Source of the DNA: Galbula dea
Lineage: Eukaryota > Chordata > Aves > Piciformes > Galbulidae
Direction of reading: 5' to 3'
Assembly (NCBI GenBank): GCA_013399015.1
Contig: VWZX01008184.1
Span: forward strand, 744,001 to 808,000
Length of the DNA stretch: 64,000 nt
Position 1 is the stretch's first letter, and each line of letters begins with the position of its first letter. Shown piece after piece: positions 36,168 to 49,700 of this stretch. The notes under the pieces are model-generated. The model was not told the origin of the DNA. It saw nothing but the letters and a program-made list of their open reading frames with translations, and did no database searches. Made by a program: the position numbers and the translations under genes.

Positions 36168-39100
36168 CTACTATGTCTGGAGTTATTTCTCTATGTATAT
36201 ATTGTTCTCCTTTGGGGACCATCCACAGAATCTTTCCAGGAGGCAACTACTACTGAAGAAACCTCTCATCCTGCTGCTGAACCTCACTGCCTCCCTCTGC
36301 TCAGGACAGCATACTTGGAAGGCAGCACAGCTTTATTACATCTTAAGGAAATGTCCTATCATCTCCTGGCATATATTTTAAGCATTATATCAAGGAATAC
36401 TGCTCAGCACTTTGTAAGTATGAAAAACCAGCTGTGAGATGACTGCATTGATAGCCCCATTTTCACATGCTTTGCTAGATCTTTCCTAGGGAATTTGGCT
36501 AAGTATCTCTTGGCATTTTATTTATTTTCCACCCTTGGAACAGGGAACAGGTCAAGGTCAGAATGCATAAAGCAAGAGAATTGGGATGTCAAAATGCCAA
36601 TATGATTAATAGGAACCAAGGAATTTAGAAGGTTAATTCCAATTAGAATGACTGGCAACCTGACACCAGTATTTTCAACACTACAGCTGACATGTCCAAG
36701 AATGGATTTCTGCTTGACAGCTTTTGTGGCCTGTTATTTCTTGAACAATGGAGCAAAAAAGTTCTCTATTTATCTAGGTCAGCATATGTAGGAAAACTGA
36801 ATAAATCACATTAAAAAGATTTTCATCTCCTGAGTTGCATTCCAAACCACAACATTATAGATAACACCAGCATTTAAGCAATGGTCTGTAATGGAGTTGA
36901 TGGCAGAAGAACCTGAAGAGGAACCAGCTGTCAAGAGTACTGCATCTTGAAAACACTTCATTATTGTAAGCCCCAGAAAACCAAATTAAACCAGAGCCCT
37001 TTTGCTTCTAACCTCTGGAATCAGACTGCAACACCTTGGAAGTACTGTCAACCTAGTAAACTAGCTCCATCATCTCATTGCTTTGCATCTGGACCCAATG
37101 AAGGATCTGCCTGTGAAGCAGCATGAACACCCAGACCAGGCTGGAGGAGCCTGACACCCTCCCTTCTCTGCTCACTCATCGGAGTTTTAATACCTCCTAG
37201 GGTCAGACTCTGCACCTCCATTTGACAACCTCAGAAAACTGCTTTCTGTAGAGTAAGCTGTGCAGATTTTCACATTTGCTGCTCCAGTGAGTCTCCATCT
37301 TCCTGGGATGAATAGGCATTTAGTGAATTTACTTAGCCATGCTTCCACATGAGCTGCTTTCAATGGCTGACATCTTCGGGTGAGCTTCGAGGCAAAAGCT
37401 GACACGCAAAGATGATCATTAGAAACATAACCAACTTTGGAAGTGCTTGAGCTTTTCATTTCCTTCCAGGATAAAAAGCCAATCAATTGAAGCAACAATC
37501 CACACCACTAAATAAACCAGCATCCTGTCTAGGTTGTTCACCTGCCCACGTCCTGTCGCTCGGCTGCGCTTCACCAAGTGGATTTGGACTCGGGGCTGCC
37601 ATGCAAACTTTGCACTGCCTCTCACTTTTTCTGGTGGGTAATGCTTATAAAAGTCCCTATGGTGTTTAGCCCTCAATTAATAACTGTAATTTCCCCACTT
37701 CTTGAAAATATTGGTGGCATCTTGGTCCAACTTTTAATATTTTCTGTTTTAGGAAGAAAAAAAACCCCAACCACTTACAGAGAGGCTTCCTCTTTGTCAA
37801 CTAAGGGTGACTCTTTTCATGGGATGACACATGGAAATAAAACATCCCACTTCCATTTGGTGAAACTTTCTAGCTATCTGACATTTAGATTTATGCAGTC
37901 AACCAATTCTGTGCTCAGCAGGGGAGCACACTGAATTTTTATTAGGCTTTCATTTAAACTGCTTCTCCTGGCCCCAGTATCCTGAGGATGTTGCACATCA
38001 CCTCCAAAGTATTCCACCACATGACATTAAAAAGAAAATCAAAGGTATCAAACGTGCCACAGATGCTAATACATTTGCTAAAATTCTCCTCACCTTTCAT
38101 AAATCTTTGCCTTCAGGGGTGTATTTCCTAAATGCCTCTGGCACAGATTGCTACCACACTTCAGGGACAGCAGCAGCAGAGCCTCTACCCCAGCTGGCAC
38201 CAGCTATTTACAATGCCTCTGGCACTCCTGAGAAATACTAAGAACATGGACCTATTTTTTTCCTTTAAGTAAGGCAATAGAAAGCTGAGATTCTCAGCTC
38301 AAGACATCACTGGGAGCAACATCAACTCCACATTGCCAAATTAAATCCTACTACAGCTCCACAAATTTCAGGGACAATTCACTGAGCATAAATCTGGCAC
38401 CCAATACTTTACTAACCATCATGCTATAACAGAAAGCAACAAGTGTAACAGTTCTAATATGTCCTTCCTAAGAAGGAAATAAAAGAAGTCAGGGGGACAG
38501 GGAGTCCATGCTACTGATTAAAACACACTAATACAGGTGTTACTTTCTTATCAGTTTCCCTAGTGCCTAACAGAGCATGAATACATAGTGAAGGAAAAGC
38601 TTTTCCATGGCTGCTGTGTGAAGCTGGAGCTGATGAACTCATCCACACAGCTCCCACTTCTATTTCCTCTTGTATTTCAACTCACGTGGAGGGTGAGGCA
38701 CCAGGGAGAAGGATTAGTCAGCTGGTTACCTGTGCTGTTAGCAGCAAGGGAGGTTGATGAGAGAGTAGAGAGCCTGAGAGAAAATGTGCAGTTTTCAGGT
38801 GTGCAGCATGCAGAGAGAAATGGGAAACTAATCCTTCAGTGAACTCAAAGTGCAGAGAAAACCTGTGTGTAGGGGGGAAGAGTGTCCACAAGAAGGTGAC
38901 AAGTGAAAAAGACTGATGGGGAAACGAAGCATTTCCAACCTCACTGATGTAGACTGGGTGTTAAGGAAGGGCAGGTTGACCAGCTGGGCCAGAGGGGTCC
39001 ATCTTCATCAGAACTTTACAGAGATCACCTCAGTAAGGTCCTGCTGCTCCCCTCCTACAGCAAGGGCAGTGCACTGTGTCTGCCCGAGGGGATGCTACAC

Positions 39101-42100
39101 GGCACAATGCAGCCAAGCCTCCCACAGCCCTGGGCTCAGAGGATGGGAGCACTCGGCTGGGCAGGCAGTTGGGCTCTGGAGGCTGCAAAAGCAGCTAAGG
39201 GCTGCTGGTGACTCAATCCTTGGCACTGCTCAAGCTGGGGACACAGCTGAGCCCTTGTGCTGGGGCTTAGCCCCAGGGTTAGGGTCAAGATCAGAGTCAG
39301 AGGTCTAAGGAAGAGAAAGCTGAGTCCAGGAAAAGAAGGGAACTCAGAAGATATTGCCAAAGCAAGGTCTGCTACTGGTGTTTTCCCACTAGCAGCCAGT
39401 GGCAGCTGGAACTCACTTTAATCCCAAATGTGGTTACTTGTAAATCACACCACTGGAATAGGAAAAGCTAGAGCAAGGCAATTAAAATGTGCCTTAAAAA
39501 TTGTTTACAACAGACTTGCTTAGTCCTGGTTCCACACTTCTCCAGAAGTGAAGGGCAAAGCCTGCTGGTAGCAATGGTATCTTGGCCTCTTAGCACTCTC
39601 TCTCCCTGAGCACTAATCTTTCTGTGTGATTTTTGCCTTTGGTGCTTTTGTGACTTTTTTCAATCAACTGCAGTAATTATGATGAAGTTCACTGATTTCA
39701 ATAAGTGATTAATTTAATCTTACTTAACACATTACTGTAAAGCATTAGGACATGCCATCGCTGCCAAAACTCCTGTGGCTGAAGGAGGGTTCCTTCTCCA
39801 ACTATTCCTAGCCTGGGGATGTCCTGCCCTGCTGCCCTCTCCCTCTTACACGAGGTGTTCAGACCTGCTTCCCAGGTTCTGCACCTGCCAACAGCCCTGC
39901 ATCCCCCCAGGCAGCGAGGACGTGGGGTAGGAAGGACAGGAATCCAGGAGATGGGGAAGAACTATTGTCAATTCCCACCTACACCTGTAGAGCATCTAAA
40001 GCACAGCAAAAGCTTTGCTCCTGTCTCTGCTTGGGACATGGCAGCACTTGGCAGTGAAGCTGGGGAGGAGGATCCTACTCCAGTAAGGGACTTTGCTCCA
40101 TACTGGCCCTTCCACCATGCCAGCTAGCCCAGGTGTGGGGGTGTCTGTGTGGAGAGCGTGGGTAACCTAACAGAAGGATACAAGAGCAGAATGATTCAGC
40201 AGAAAAAAAAACTTACACGACCTCTTCCTGATGGAAATGCTTATAGCAGGATCAGCAACCCTGCAAATGCAGCACAACAGTGCAGGCAGAAACCTCTCAT
40301 TGCAGGGGTCAGCTTTTGGACCCTGGATACGCAGCCTGACCCTATCGCTGATGCTCCCAACTCCTCCTCTCTCCCCGAAGGCAATCTAGTGCAAGGGGAG
40401 GCTCAGAGGAGCCTGATCCTGGCCCTAGCAAGAAAAATACTCTGCCATCTAAAACTGCAAAGAAAGGGGAAGGCTATATTTAGCCCTGGCTGTCTATCAC
40501 AGAACAAATATTAGCATGGCAGGCATTTCTCTGAGAAGCTGATTCCCATTAGAGCAGTCATTCGGAAAAGGCACCATAAAAATGAGAACAGATATCATTT
40601 CAGAGGCCAACTGCATCTGGAAGGCTCTAGGTGACAGTTAACACCTCTGCTTTTACAACAGTATGGTCTTAAATGGTTTGTTTTGTCTTTCAAGTCAGGT
40701 TGAACAGGAGAACAAGATAATGGAAGAAAACTATTGCCTTAGCAGCTCAGAGTACTTGAGAGATTAGAGTTCTGCTCCAGCAACAGTGCTGCCATCTGGG
40801 CAGTGCTCCCCTGTATTCCAAAGCGTTAGCTCTCTGCATTTGGATGCTCCAGGCACTGATCAGTCAGCACACAGGATGCAGCTACTCTCAGTGCAGCTCT
40901 GCCAGCCTCGGATGACTCTCAAGACATTTTATTAGCAACACAATCATCTTTGCTGTACCTTCAATTACTGCTTCCCATTCAGCTGCTGTCTGTTTCCTGT
41001 GGAAAAGAACTAACATCGTCACCAAAGAGCGAAACTCCTCTTTAAATGTCACCGTGCTGAATAAACCTCTTCCTAGGGAGAGTACCTGAATGCTTGGGTA
41101 CAAAGGAGATCTAGGAGGGAAAGAGAATAGAGCTCATCCTCTGCTTCCTGAGCCACTCCACAAGCCATTTGCTACAAATTCACAGCTTCAGATGGCATTC
41201 ATCAACTAAATAAATAAGCTCACTGCTGACAAGCAGCAGCACATGCCTAAATGAAAATCCTAAAGAGACTATAGAAGAGAATTCCACCAAGGATTAATGA
41301 ACAAATGTGATTAAAACTATCTACAGCTCTGGACTGCAGCCAAAACACTGCCAAGCACTATTTGATATGTAAATGCTTCAAGCATTTTCTATGTGCACAG
41401 CCATTGATGTAAAGCCTCTATAGAGAGTTTCTTCATCTAATTAGAGATATTGGTTTAGGAAATTTTGGAGTTTATAAAACCCCTCAAATCTCATTACTCT
41501 TTTAAAACAGAATATTCATTTGTTTGGAATGTTTTCTAGCTATAGCCCATGAAACTCTGAAATGCCTCTGGCTAATGCAAACCTCCAGCCTTGTATCAGC
41601 TAATAAACCCTACAGCTCTTATGATAATAAAATACTCACCACATGCACTCATTAAAACTTTTTAACTTGTTGCTTTTCACTTCCTTTAGCTATTTGCTAA
41701 GCATAAAGTAATCTACTCAATTTCCAATTATTTCCTAGTGCAATTTCAACACAAGCATTTAAGTTATCCAGGAGCTTATCAAACAGCATACACGAGGGTG
41801 CAATCACTGCTGCTCTGATCCAGGAAAGCACTTAACAGCATGTGTTCAACTGTGGCACACTTGTAGCTCTGCTGAAACAGTGTGACTTTCACAGTAGATG
41901 CTCATACATTATTTTATGGGTAAGGGTCTACACCTCCATGTGTTAGGAAGAAGCATGTGCAATGCTCACACACATCATTAAGAGCTTAGATCTCTCTGAC
42001 CCACAAATACACTTATTAAGGAAACCTCTGCAGGGAGGTCAAGCCAGCTGTACCTCTGAGGTTTGTCCATCTCCACCACAGATCTGCCACACAACTCATG

Positions 42101-42728
42101 GATGGTTTGAGATTTAATTCACTGATGTTTACAAAACATGTTGAAATATCCCCTCAGTCCCAGCTCTGAACTGATCTTAGGAACTCTTTTGCCTGTGCAC
42201 TTTTCTGAGCATCCCTACTGCAGAGAGAAAAAGGGAAGAAATAAAAACATTATCCTCTAATACTGTGCCATATGCAGCTCTCTTCTCCCTCAGTTTTAAA
42301 GCATCCTATGTATTTTATAGTAAGATTATAAAATGTATTGGTTTTCCTTTCATAAATCTCATTTTATGTGATTGCTAAGCCTAGATTATATGTATGCTTA
42401 TCTCCAATGAATGCACTGAAGAAAACCACTTGAATAACTAAAGCTTCTGAAGTTCCTTCCAAATGTGCAACTGAACAGAACCTGGTACACAAGAAAACAA
42501 TCAAAGAAAACCAGCTACATGCAGGATGAATTATTCCCTAAATAATCTGATGTTGATGAATTCAACTCAGAGACATTTAGCTAGAAAGGAAGGAAATGTT
42601 TCACCCTGATTTGTTAACCAATTCTCTATTGACTTCTCTATTTAAGTTTAGGAATGATCAGCACATCACCACTAGTATTTTCTTTTCCATCTTGCTAGCC
42701 CAGAGAGTGCCTGACAGATAGCCTTTGC

Positions 42729-42744
42729 AAAAAAAAAAAAAAAA
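42729..42744 (+). repeat. Poly(A) run (16 A)
   Basis: A homopolymer of 16 A in intron 5. The sequence before it has no feature of a retrocopy, so it is annotated only as a simple repeat. Confidence 0.8.
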
Positions 42745-43230
42745 GCCTCTAATTGCATATTTCCAACAAGTATTTTTAAGCAAAGGCAGAGCCATGTGTC
42801 TAACTTAGATAAGGGCTAGAAAACTTGTTAAAGGGATATGCTGTAGTAAAGCAAAATTCCTTTCCCTCTCAAGAGATGTCAGTTTAGTTGAACTGCATGT
42901 TTGGAAGAAAGTTCAATTTTATGGGTGCTGGCAAAACCTGTTTCTCAAGCCTTGCTGGCATATCCATTATTCATATTTGGAAATGAAAATAAAGCAGATA
43001 GGGGCAAAGAAAATACAGCAATGTGGGGGTTAGACACTTCAAATTCTAGCTTGATGCAAAATGCTTTAGCATTGTTGGAGAAGCAAACCAACATTCTGAG
43101 GCCTCAGCAGCATCACCTCAGCTCAAAATGTGAGGTGGCTTTCCTAAAGTAAGGTGCCAGTCTGAAGCAAGCAGATTTCCTTTTGTCACTGGCACATTTC
43201 ACATTCACAAGAAGTTTGTTCATAGGCATT

Positions 43231-43257
43231 AAAAAAAAAAAAAAAACAACAAAAAAG
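43231..43257 (+). repeat. Poly(A)-rich run
   Basis: Sixteen A followed by caacaaaaaa in intron 5. A GA run lies about 20 bp further on. No target-site duplication or retrocopied exon sequence was recognised around it. Confidence 0.8.
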
Positions 43258-45968
43258 GAGGAGAAAAAGTATTTAAGAGAGAGAGAGCTGCCACCTTCAC
43301 CTGCTCTCCACTTCAGTCTTTGCCTGCCTGGAGTACAGACCATTTATTTGTCTAGCCATATTTTATTCTATTCATCCTGGGCCTGGAACATTTATATTTT
43401 GTTTCCAGTCTTTTTTGGCTTTTGATCCCACCAATGCAAATCTGCAAACTGAAAAAAAAATTGCCTACTATTCAACCTTCTGGTTTAATTTTTGTTCTCT
43501 GGTAGAGTCAATGGCGAACTATTACCTCCCCTGCTGTGGTTAACAGGCATGTAAGGGGTAAGCCATATACTTGTTTTGGGTCTTCTTTGCCTTTGCAACA
43601 TCCTCCAGAAGTAGAGTGGAAGGTGTCTGACTCTGCTCCAAGGGGAGGCCCATGAAGAGGCACAGCTGCTCCAGACCTTGGCAGTTATGCTACAGCTCAG
43701 CTCAACTCTGCTCTGCCTGAGCAGCAGAACCAGTTATTTGTTTGTGTCCACATTTACTCTCTGTGCCACATGGCAGATGATGCCAAGACAAGCCAAGAGC
43801 AGTCATCACTCTGGTTCAAAGTGAACTCTTCCCAAGCCAATGATACAAAGGGAGCAGAAGCACCACTGCAAGCAGGGGCTGGTGAGCTTGCACATCTTGC
43901 AAAGAACTTCATGGGAAATTTGTCACCCACAGCCAGATGGGTTCAGATGAAGTACAACCAAGCCAACCTTCCTGCTGACTTTAGCTGACCTTCCACTAAT
44001 AGCTGCCATTAACACTTCAGTCAGCAACTTCCCAAGGTAGCTGTGGTTAGGATAAACGAAAAGAATTGTGATTTTCATGATAAAACAACACCAGCTGGGT
44101 GGATGACATCAATGAGTCCAAGTCTGAACAGTTTTAACCTTTTTCTGCTAAGACTGCATGAAGTGATTGAGTGCAGAGTGCAAAGCTAATCAACACATGC
44201 TAGCAGCTGAAAATTCAGCATGGAAAGGCTGTTCTAACATTATACTGTCCAAGGTCTATCATATTTCACATTTCCAACTCTAAGGAAGTTGAGTGTTGAT
44301 GTAAATGATCATTTTGATAGACAGTGAGCAGGAAGCAGCAATGCACCTGAACAGGTTAGCTACACAGCTTTAAGCCACGTTGTTATTTACATTGAGATGC
44401 ACGTTTAAAGAGGATTCATGCCCAGAAAGGTCTACATTTAATGATGTTGCTTACTTAATTTCAATCCTGCAAGGAAAAACAATCTCTTGGGTGTTAGATT
44501 TTCTCTCTTTTCAACTTATTCCTGCTAAATAACTTTAATGACAATAAAGGTTTTCTCTCACTAGAAAAAAGAAGCCATGGGATGACAGACACAATGCTAA
44601 ATGCACATTCTGCCCATTCTTCTACCAGAAAGCAGTGCACAAATCAATCATTAATTTCTTCCTTAAAATACTATTGTTCTTGGTAGTCCCAGCAGTGAGA
44701 CAAACTCTCTTGAAATTCCTTTAACCAATGAAAAAAGTACCTTTTTTTCCCCTCTCCTCTTTGCAGCAGATAAAACCCCATGCACAAGACTGCACTTCAC
44801 TCTGTCTTCAGGTCTGTCTGCTCCAAAACCAGAGCAGCGCACTCAGTCTATGCTAGCGTAAGCCAGACCATAAACCTGGCTCTGTGTTCCTGGCACAGAC
44901 TATGGGAAACTGTAACACAAGTTCTGTGGTGCCTCCCAGTTTAGAGACTAGACAGATCAGGCTCTGCAGATATGTTGTTAGCCTGTGTGAACAGCATGTT
45001 AACAGATGAAGATCAGCAATGTCTCCCTGTCCCCCCGAGAACTGCTCTAGCTCTCCTTGCTTACGTAGCTAATTCTCCACAGGAAAGTTCCTGAGCAACA
45101 ATTTTTTTCCCCTAAGTCCTATTCATGAATGGGTCAGTGGCAGAAAACTTAATTGCTGTCAATTACTACATGCTGCTGAAATGTATTTGCCAAGGTAATT
45201 TACTTCTCACACAGTTGCCTTTATCTGTTGTTCCAATAACGAGCGATTCCACTACTAACCACCTGCAGCAATGCAGAGATCAGGGGAGAAACCACCACAT
45301 CTAGCAAGCTCAGACACCACCTCCTGAAGGACCATGAGCCATGCCCATGCTTGGACACCATTTGTAAGGATGCAGCACTCCAAAAAGTTAAGAGAGAGAT
45401 GACAATCCCACCTCACAAAAAGAACTGAGCTCACTTAATGTGTTTGCTAAAAAGCAGCTAAAAAAACCCAGTAGTGAAATCCTTCCCAAACCAGCTGTTC
45501 ACACCCAAGGCTATTTAATTATTAAAACCAAACATGATAGAGTTTTAGATTTATCAAAGCAGGGAGATTTTATTTAGTAGAGAGTGATGCTCCCTGCTTT
45601 GCATTTTTCCAGTGTTTGTCTGCCATTGCATATTCATGTAGAACTTCATCTGTCTCCACGATACATCCCATTTTGATGAAAACAATAATCACTGATTAAA
45701 TAGGCAAGTGGAGTAAGCTTCAGAAATGATCAACTCCATCACTCAAATTAGTGACACTTTGGTTACAAGAAAAAAAATGTAGATACTGGGCTGAATAGGA
45801 TCTCTGTTTGTTTACACTGCCTGTATTTTACGTGGTGTAGTTGATACTCAGCCATTTTTTTTATCATCTCTAAAATTAAATTTCCAAGAGTTTTGTGTAA
45901 AAGAGAAGAAATTAAAATTAAATGTGAGCACAGATTTAAAGTGTCTGTTCACTTCTTCAGTGTGACTT

Positions 45969-46755
45969 AGGCTGGAGAGTTGGGCAGGGAGAAATGTAAT
46001 GAAATTCAATTAAGGCCAAGTGTGGAGTTTTGCACCTGGGAAAGACCAACTCCATGGTTCAGGACAGGCTGGGGACTGAGCTGTTGGAGAGGAGTGAAGG
46101 GGAGAGGGATCTGGGGGTCCTGGTGGATGGAAGGATGAGCATGAGCCAGCAGTGTGCTCTTGTGGCCAGGATGGCAAATGGGATTCTGGGGTGGATTAGA
46201 AGGGGTGTGGTCAGTAGGTCAAGAGAGGTTCTTCTTCCACTTTACTCTACCTTGGTGAGGCTGCATCTGGAATATTGTCTCCAGTTCTGGGCCCCTCAGT
46301 TGAAGAAGGATAGGGAACTGCTGGAAAGAGTCCAGCCCAGAGCCACCCAGATGATGAAGGGGCTGGAACATCTTCCTTCTGAGGAAAGGCTGAGGGAGGT
46401 GGGGCTCTTTAGCTTGGGGGTGACCTCATCCATGCTTTTAAATATGTGAAGGGTGGCTGTCAGGAGGATGGGGTCAGGCTCTTCTCAGTGGAGCCCAGTG
46501 ACAGGACAAGAGGCAATGGCTGTAAGCTGAAGCACAGGAGGTTCTGTGTGAATACAAGACCAAATGTTTCCCCAGTTGAGGTGCCAGAGCACTGGCCCAG
46601 ACTGCCCAGAGAGGCTGGGGAGTCTCCTTCTCTGGAGAGATTCCAAACCCATCTGGACACACTTCTGCGTGACCTGGTCTAGGGAATCCTGCTGTGGCAG
46701 GGGGGTTGGACTAGATGATCTTGAGGTCCCTTCCAACTCCTCACAGTCTGTGACT
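45969..46755 (+). mobile_element. CR1 LINE fragment with ORF2 C-terminal region
   Basis: About 790 bp on the plus strand covering the end of the CR1 reverse-transcriptase ORF and the 3' UTR. The first frame (46030-46449) shows ERDLGVLVDGRMSMSQQCAL, NGILGWIRRGVVSRSREVLL, PLYSTLVRLHLEYCLQFWAP and LLERVQPRATQMMKGLEHLP, all characteristic of the domain after the CR1 RT core. The frame shifts at about 46440 into a second one (46446-46682) with SDRTRGNGCKL and LPREAGESPSLERFQTHLDT. The 3' end shows ttggactagatgatcttgag and tcacagtctgtgactc. It is 5'-truncated, frameshifted and not functional. It is the longest element in the window, in intron 5. Confidence 0.95.
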
Positions 46756-49700
46756 CATCTAATTCATCCATTCCCACATCCATCTGAAATTTTATCTGTA
46801 CAAGTCAATAAGAAAATTAATTTGCTCCTTAGGTTGAGTAATTATAATAAAAGATGCTCCCTTTTCTCCAAGCAAGTGGGAAGAAAAAGACCTGGAGGAG
46901 GTTTCATATGAAGTAAACTCGGTCACAAGCAGTATTAACATCACTTCCATTGCCTTCTCCACCCTGCTCATCCTTGCAGAGCTTTGCCTGAGCTGGAAAG
47001 AGCCAGGCAGCCTGGGGCTGTGATTCTGCTGCCCTGCTGGAATGGAGACCTCTGGGCATCTGCGAAGAAGCACAGTGGTGTGCAGGGCACTCCCCTCCTG
47101 AGACCTCCCACCTTGGGATGCTACTGCTGCAAAGCATTTCACTCAAATCAGCCCTTCAGCTCATTCACATGGAGTCATCATGAATAAAAGAATGTCCATG
47201 TGCATAATTTAACAGAAAGAGCAGGGCAGAATTTGTGTATAAATTGGCTGAAAAACCTTTAACATCAACCATCACTCAATTCTTACAATTTGAGCCTGAC
47301 TTTGCAGGAAAAGAGTTCATCTATTCCTCTCCTTCCTGATTCAGGATCACCACTGAAAGACTCCATCAGAACAACATTTTTGCTCACACTTAAAATAGTT
47401 GTGAACCAAAAGGACATTAAAGAGTGATTTGGGGAAGGTATAATAGCACATGTTGTTGCTTCCTCTTCACTTTGAACTGCCACCAGGTATTATCTTGCAG
47501 CTGTTTTATTGCAAGTGGCATCCTGAAACCTCCACCAAGAGGTGTCTCAATGGCAATTTCAACAGATTTTTAATTTCCTGAGAGAATTCAGTGAGGCCAA
47601 GGAGGAAGAGTGTGTTTAACATGCAGTGCTGCAGCAGGAATGTTCTCCTCTCTCAAGCACTTTCAGCTTTTGCAATTTGAAAACTATTTTACTGAACTTT
47701 CTTAAAAGGAAATAATAAAAGAATCAAATCTCATCTTCCCAGCTGAAGGGAAGAAAAAAGAGCTCCTGCTCATAACACCCAGGTAAAGACCACAAGGACC
47801 TGCCTCTCTGCAGCTTCTGCTACCCACCTGACAACTAAATACACAGAGTTAACAGCCACTTGAGGCAAAGCTTCAGGAGAGGAAAATCACCCCTGGGATC
47901 CCCCTAAGGACCAACATGCCATTATGCTCTCAAACCCCACTGGAGCTGCTTGCCCAGGACTACAAGGAGCAGCTGAGTCCCACAGGAAGGGCTTGCCACT
48001 ATGGAAAGTACAAGAGCCATTGTGCACAAAGGATCCTTTCTTTTGACTTGGTTATCTCAGATTATTTGTCCACAAAGACAAGCTGTAAATGAAAACCAGG
48101 TTTCATAAACAGCCCTGAAGGAGAAATTGTTGAGTTGCAATGATCCCTCATGATCTCAATGCCTTCCTCAGCTCCAGCATATCAGTTAGCCTTACAAAAA
48201 TATTATTCTAGATCTTATTCTAGCATCCTGAAGACAAAATACACAACTGTGTTGCCTGGGAACCAATGGTACACATTATCCCAACATTTGTACTGTTATT
48301 GTTTATAGAGCAGGCTGAATGGTGTCCAGTGAAGATTCACAATTAGCTCTCTTTTAGGAGACAGACTTTCTTCTCAGTCATAAATAAGCAGAAACTCAAT
48401 TGCATCCAGAAAGTAAATGGCAAACAGCTGAAAACCCTTTGGCTCTTCTCTGGACAGCCTCCCTGTGAGCAGCCCCAGAGCCAAGGCAGAAGAGAAGAGG
48501 ATACCAGCCAGGCAGCCCAGCAAGTGCTCATCAAACTGGAAAGGCTGGCATCTGGGGCTTTCAGCTGCCAGGCAGTCCTCTGAGTGGTCCCAGCCCCTGG
48601 CTCAGATGCTTCAGCTCACACAGGAAGAGATGAAGGGCTGAATGCTTAGCATTGTGATCAAGAAGAGAAGGTGCTGCCAAGTACTAGGGTACTTTGGGGA
48701 ATACTGCTAGTCTAAAAATGGGCTTTACTGAGGCACCTTTAAGCTGCAGGCACTGTGGAGATGCCTGAATAGCCAAACCAGTCTCCAGTTTGGGGTGCAT
48801 TTATTTCTGTTGCCAGATTGAGGCTTCTATGGAGAACACCTCAGAAGTACTAAATATCCAGAAAAAGTCACTAAGAGCTGCAGATGTCACAATCCTCCAA
48901 CAGCAAAAGCTGCTTTATAGCCTTAAACCCAGGAGGGGAGATGGAGAAAGAGCAACCTCAGCTGCTGTGGCTGCAGAGAGAAAGGGTGGTTCTCCCACCA
49001 CTACCATTTGCCAGCTTGAAGAAAACATTATGTTACCATCAGATATAAATAACATTTTTAAGCCACAATAAGTTCAACATTTCACCCCACCCATTTGTGG
49101 CCATGTGCAAAACCACTGGTTTGCCAACCACTGATCATTAAAGAGTGGAGCAGAAAAGTGGGATAGCAAACCAAAAAGATAACCTTCAATATGGCTATAA
49201 ATCTCAAGCAAGTGTGCTGGCAAAGTGAGGCAGGAGGAGGAGAAAAGGTTATTGGAGGGATTTAGGGCAGAAGCACAGTTGAAATTCTCAGAGAATGCAG
49301 ATTCAAGACAAAAACACTGAAAAAGTTCCTTTTTGGACAGGAAAAAGATTCCCTGTGAAGCATTAAAAGTGGATTGACATCTGGCTTGCCAGATAAAGAC
49401 ACTCTGAGCAAACAAAACTGCATACAATGGCAGTGACAACACTGAGATAAAAACCTCAGCCACTGGCATCTTAACAGATGTCAAACTGCAAAAAACTACC
49501 TGTGCTGCCCTCCCATCTCCATGTGCACATAGGATTTACCAGTGCTTCAAGTGCAGGGTAACATTCAAAAGGGCATTTCAAAGAATGCTGCATCATTTAC
49601 CTGCTGCCAGGTCCACTGTCCTAGTGGCAAGGCCAGCATTTCCCAGCAGCACTGCAGCAAGTGCCTGTGTACAGGGGTCTAAGGTCAAATTCAGCCCTGG

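Noticed and set aside
37419..37676. 85-codon minus-strand frame in a CpG-rich patch
   Set aside because: Considered as a retrocopied gene piece, but no protein family was recognised and there is no poly(A) tail or target duplication.
39275..39287. cagggttagggtcaag, telomere-like words
   Set aside because: Fewer than two TTAGGG units, so not an interstitial telomeric repeat.
42729..43257. Two 16-A runs about 500 bp apart, as possible retroposon tails
   Set aside because: The sequence before each run shows no coding or SINE similarity, and no flanking direct repeats were seen. Bird CR1 elements do not end in poly(A).
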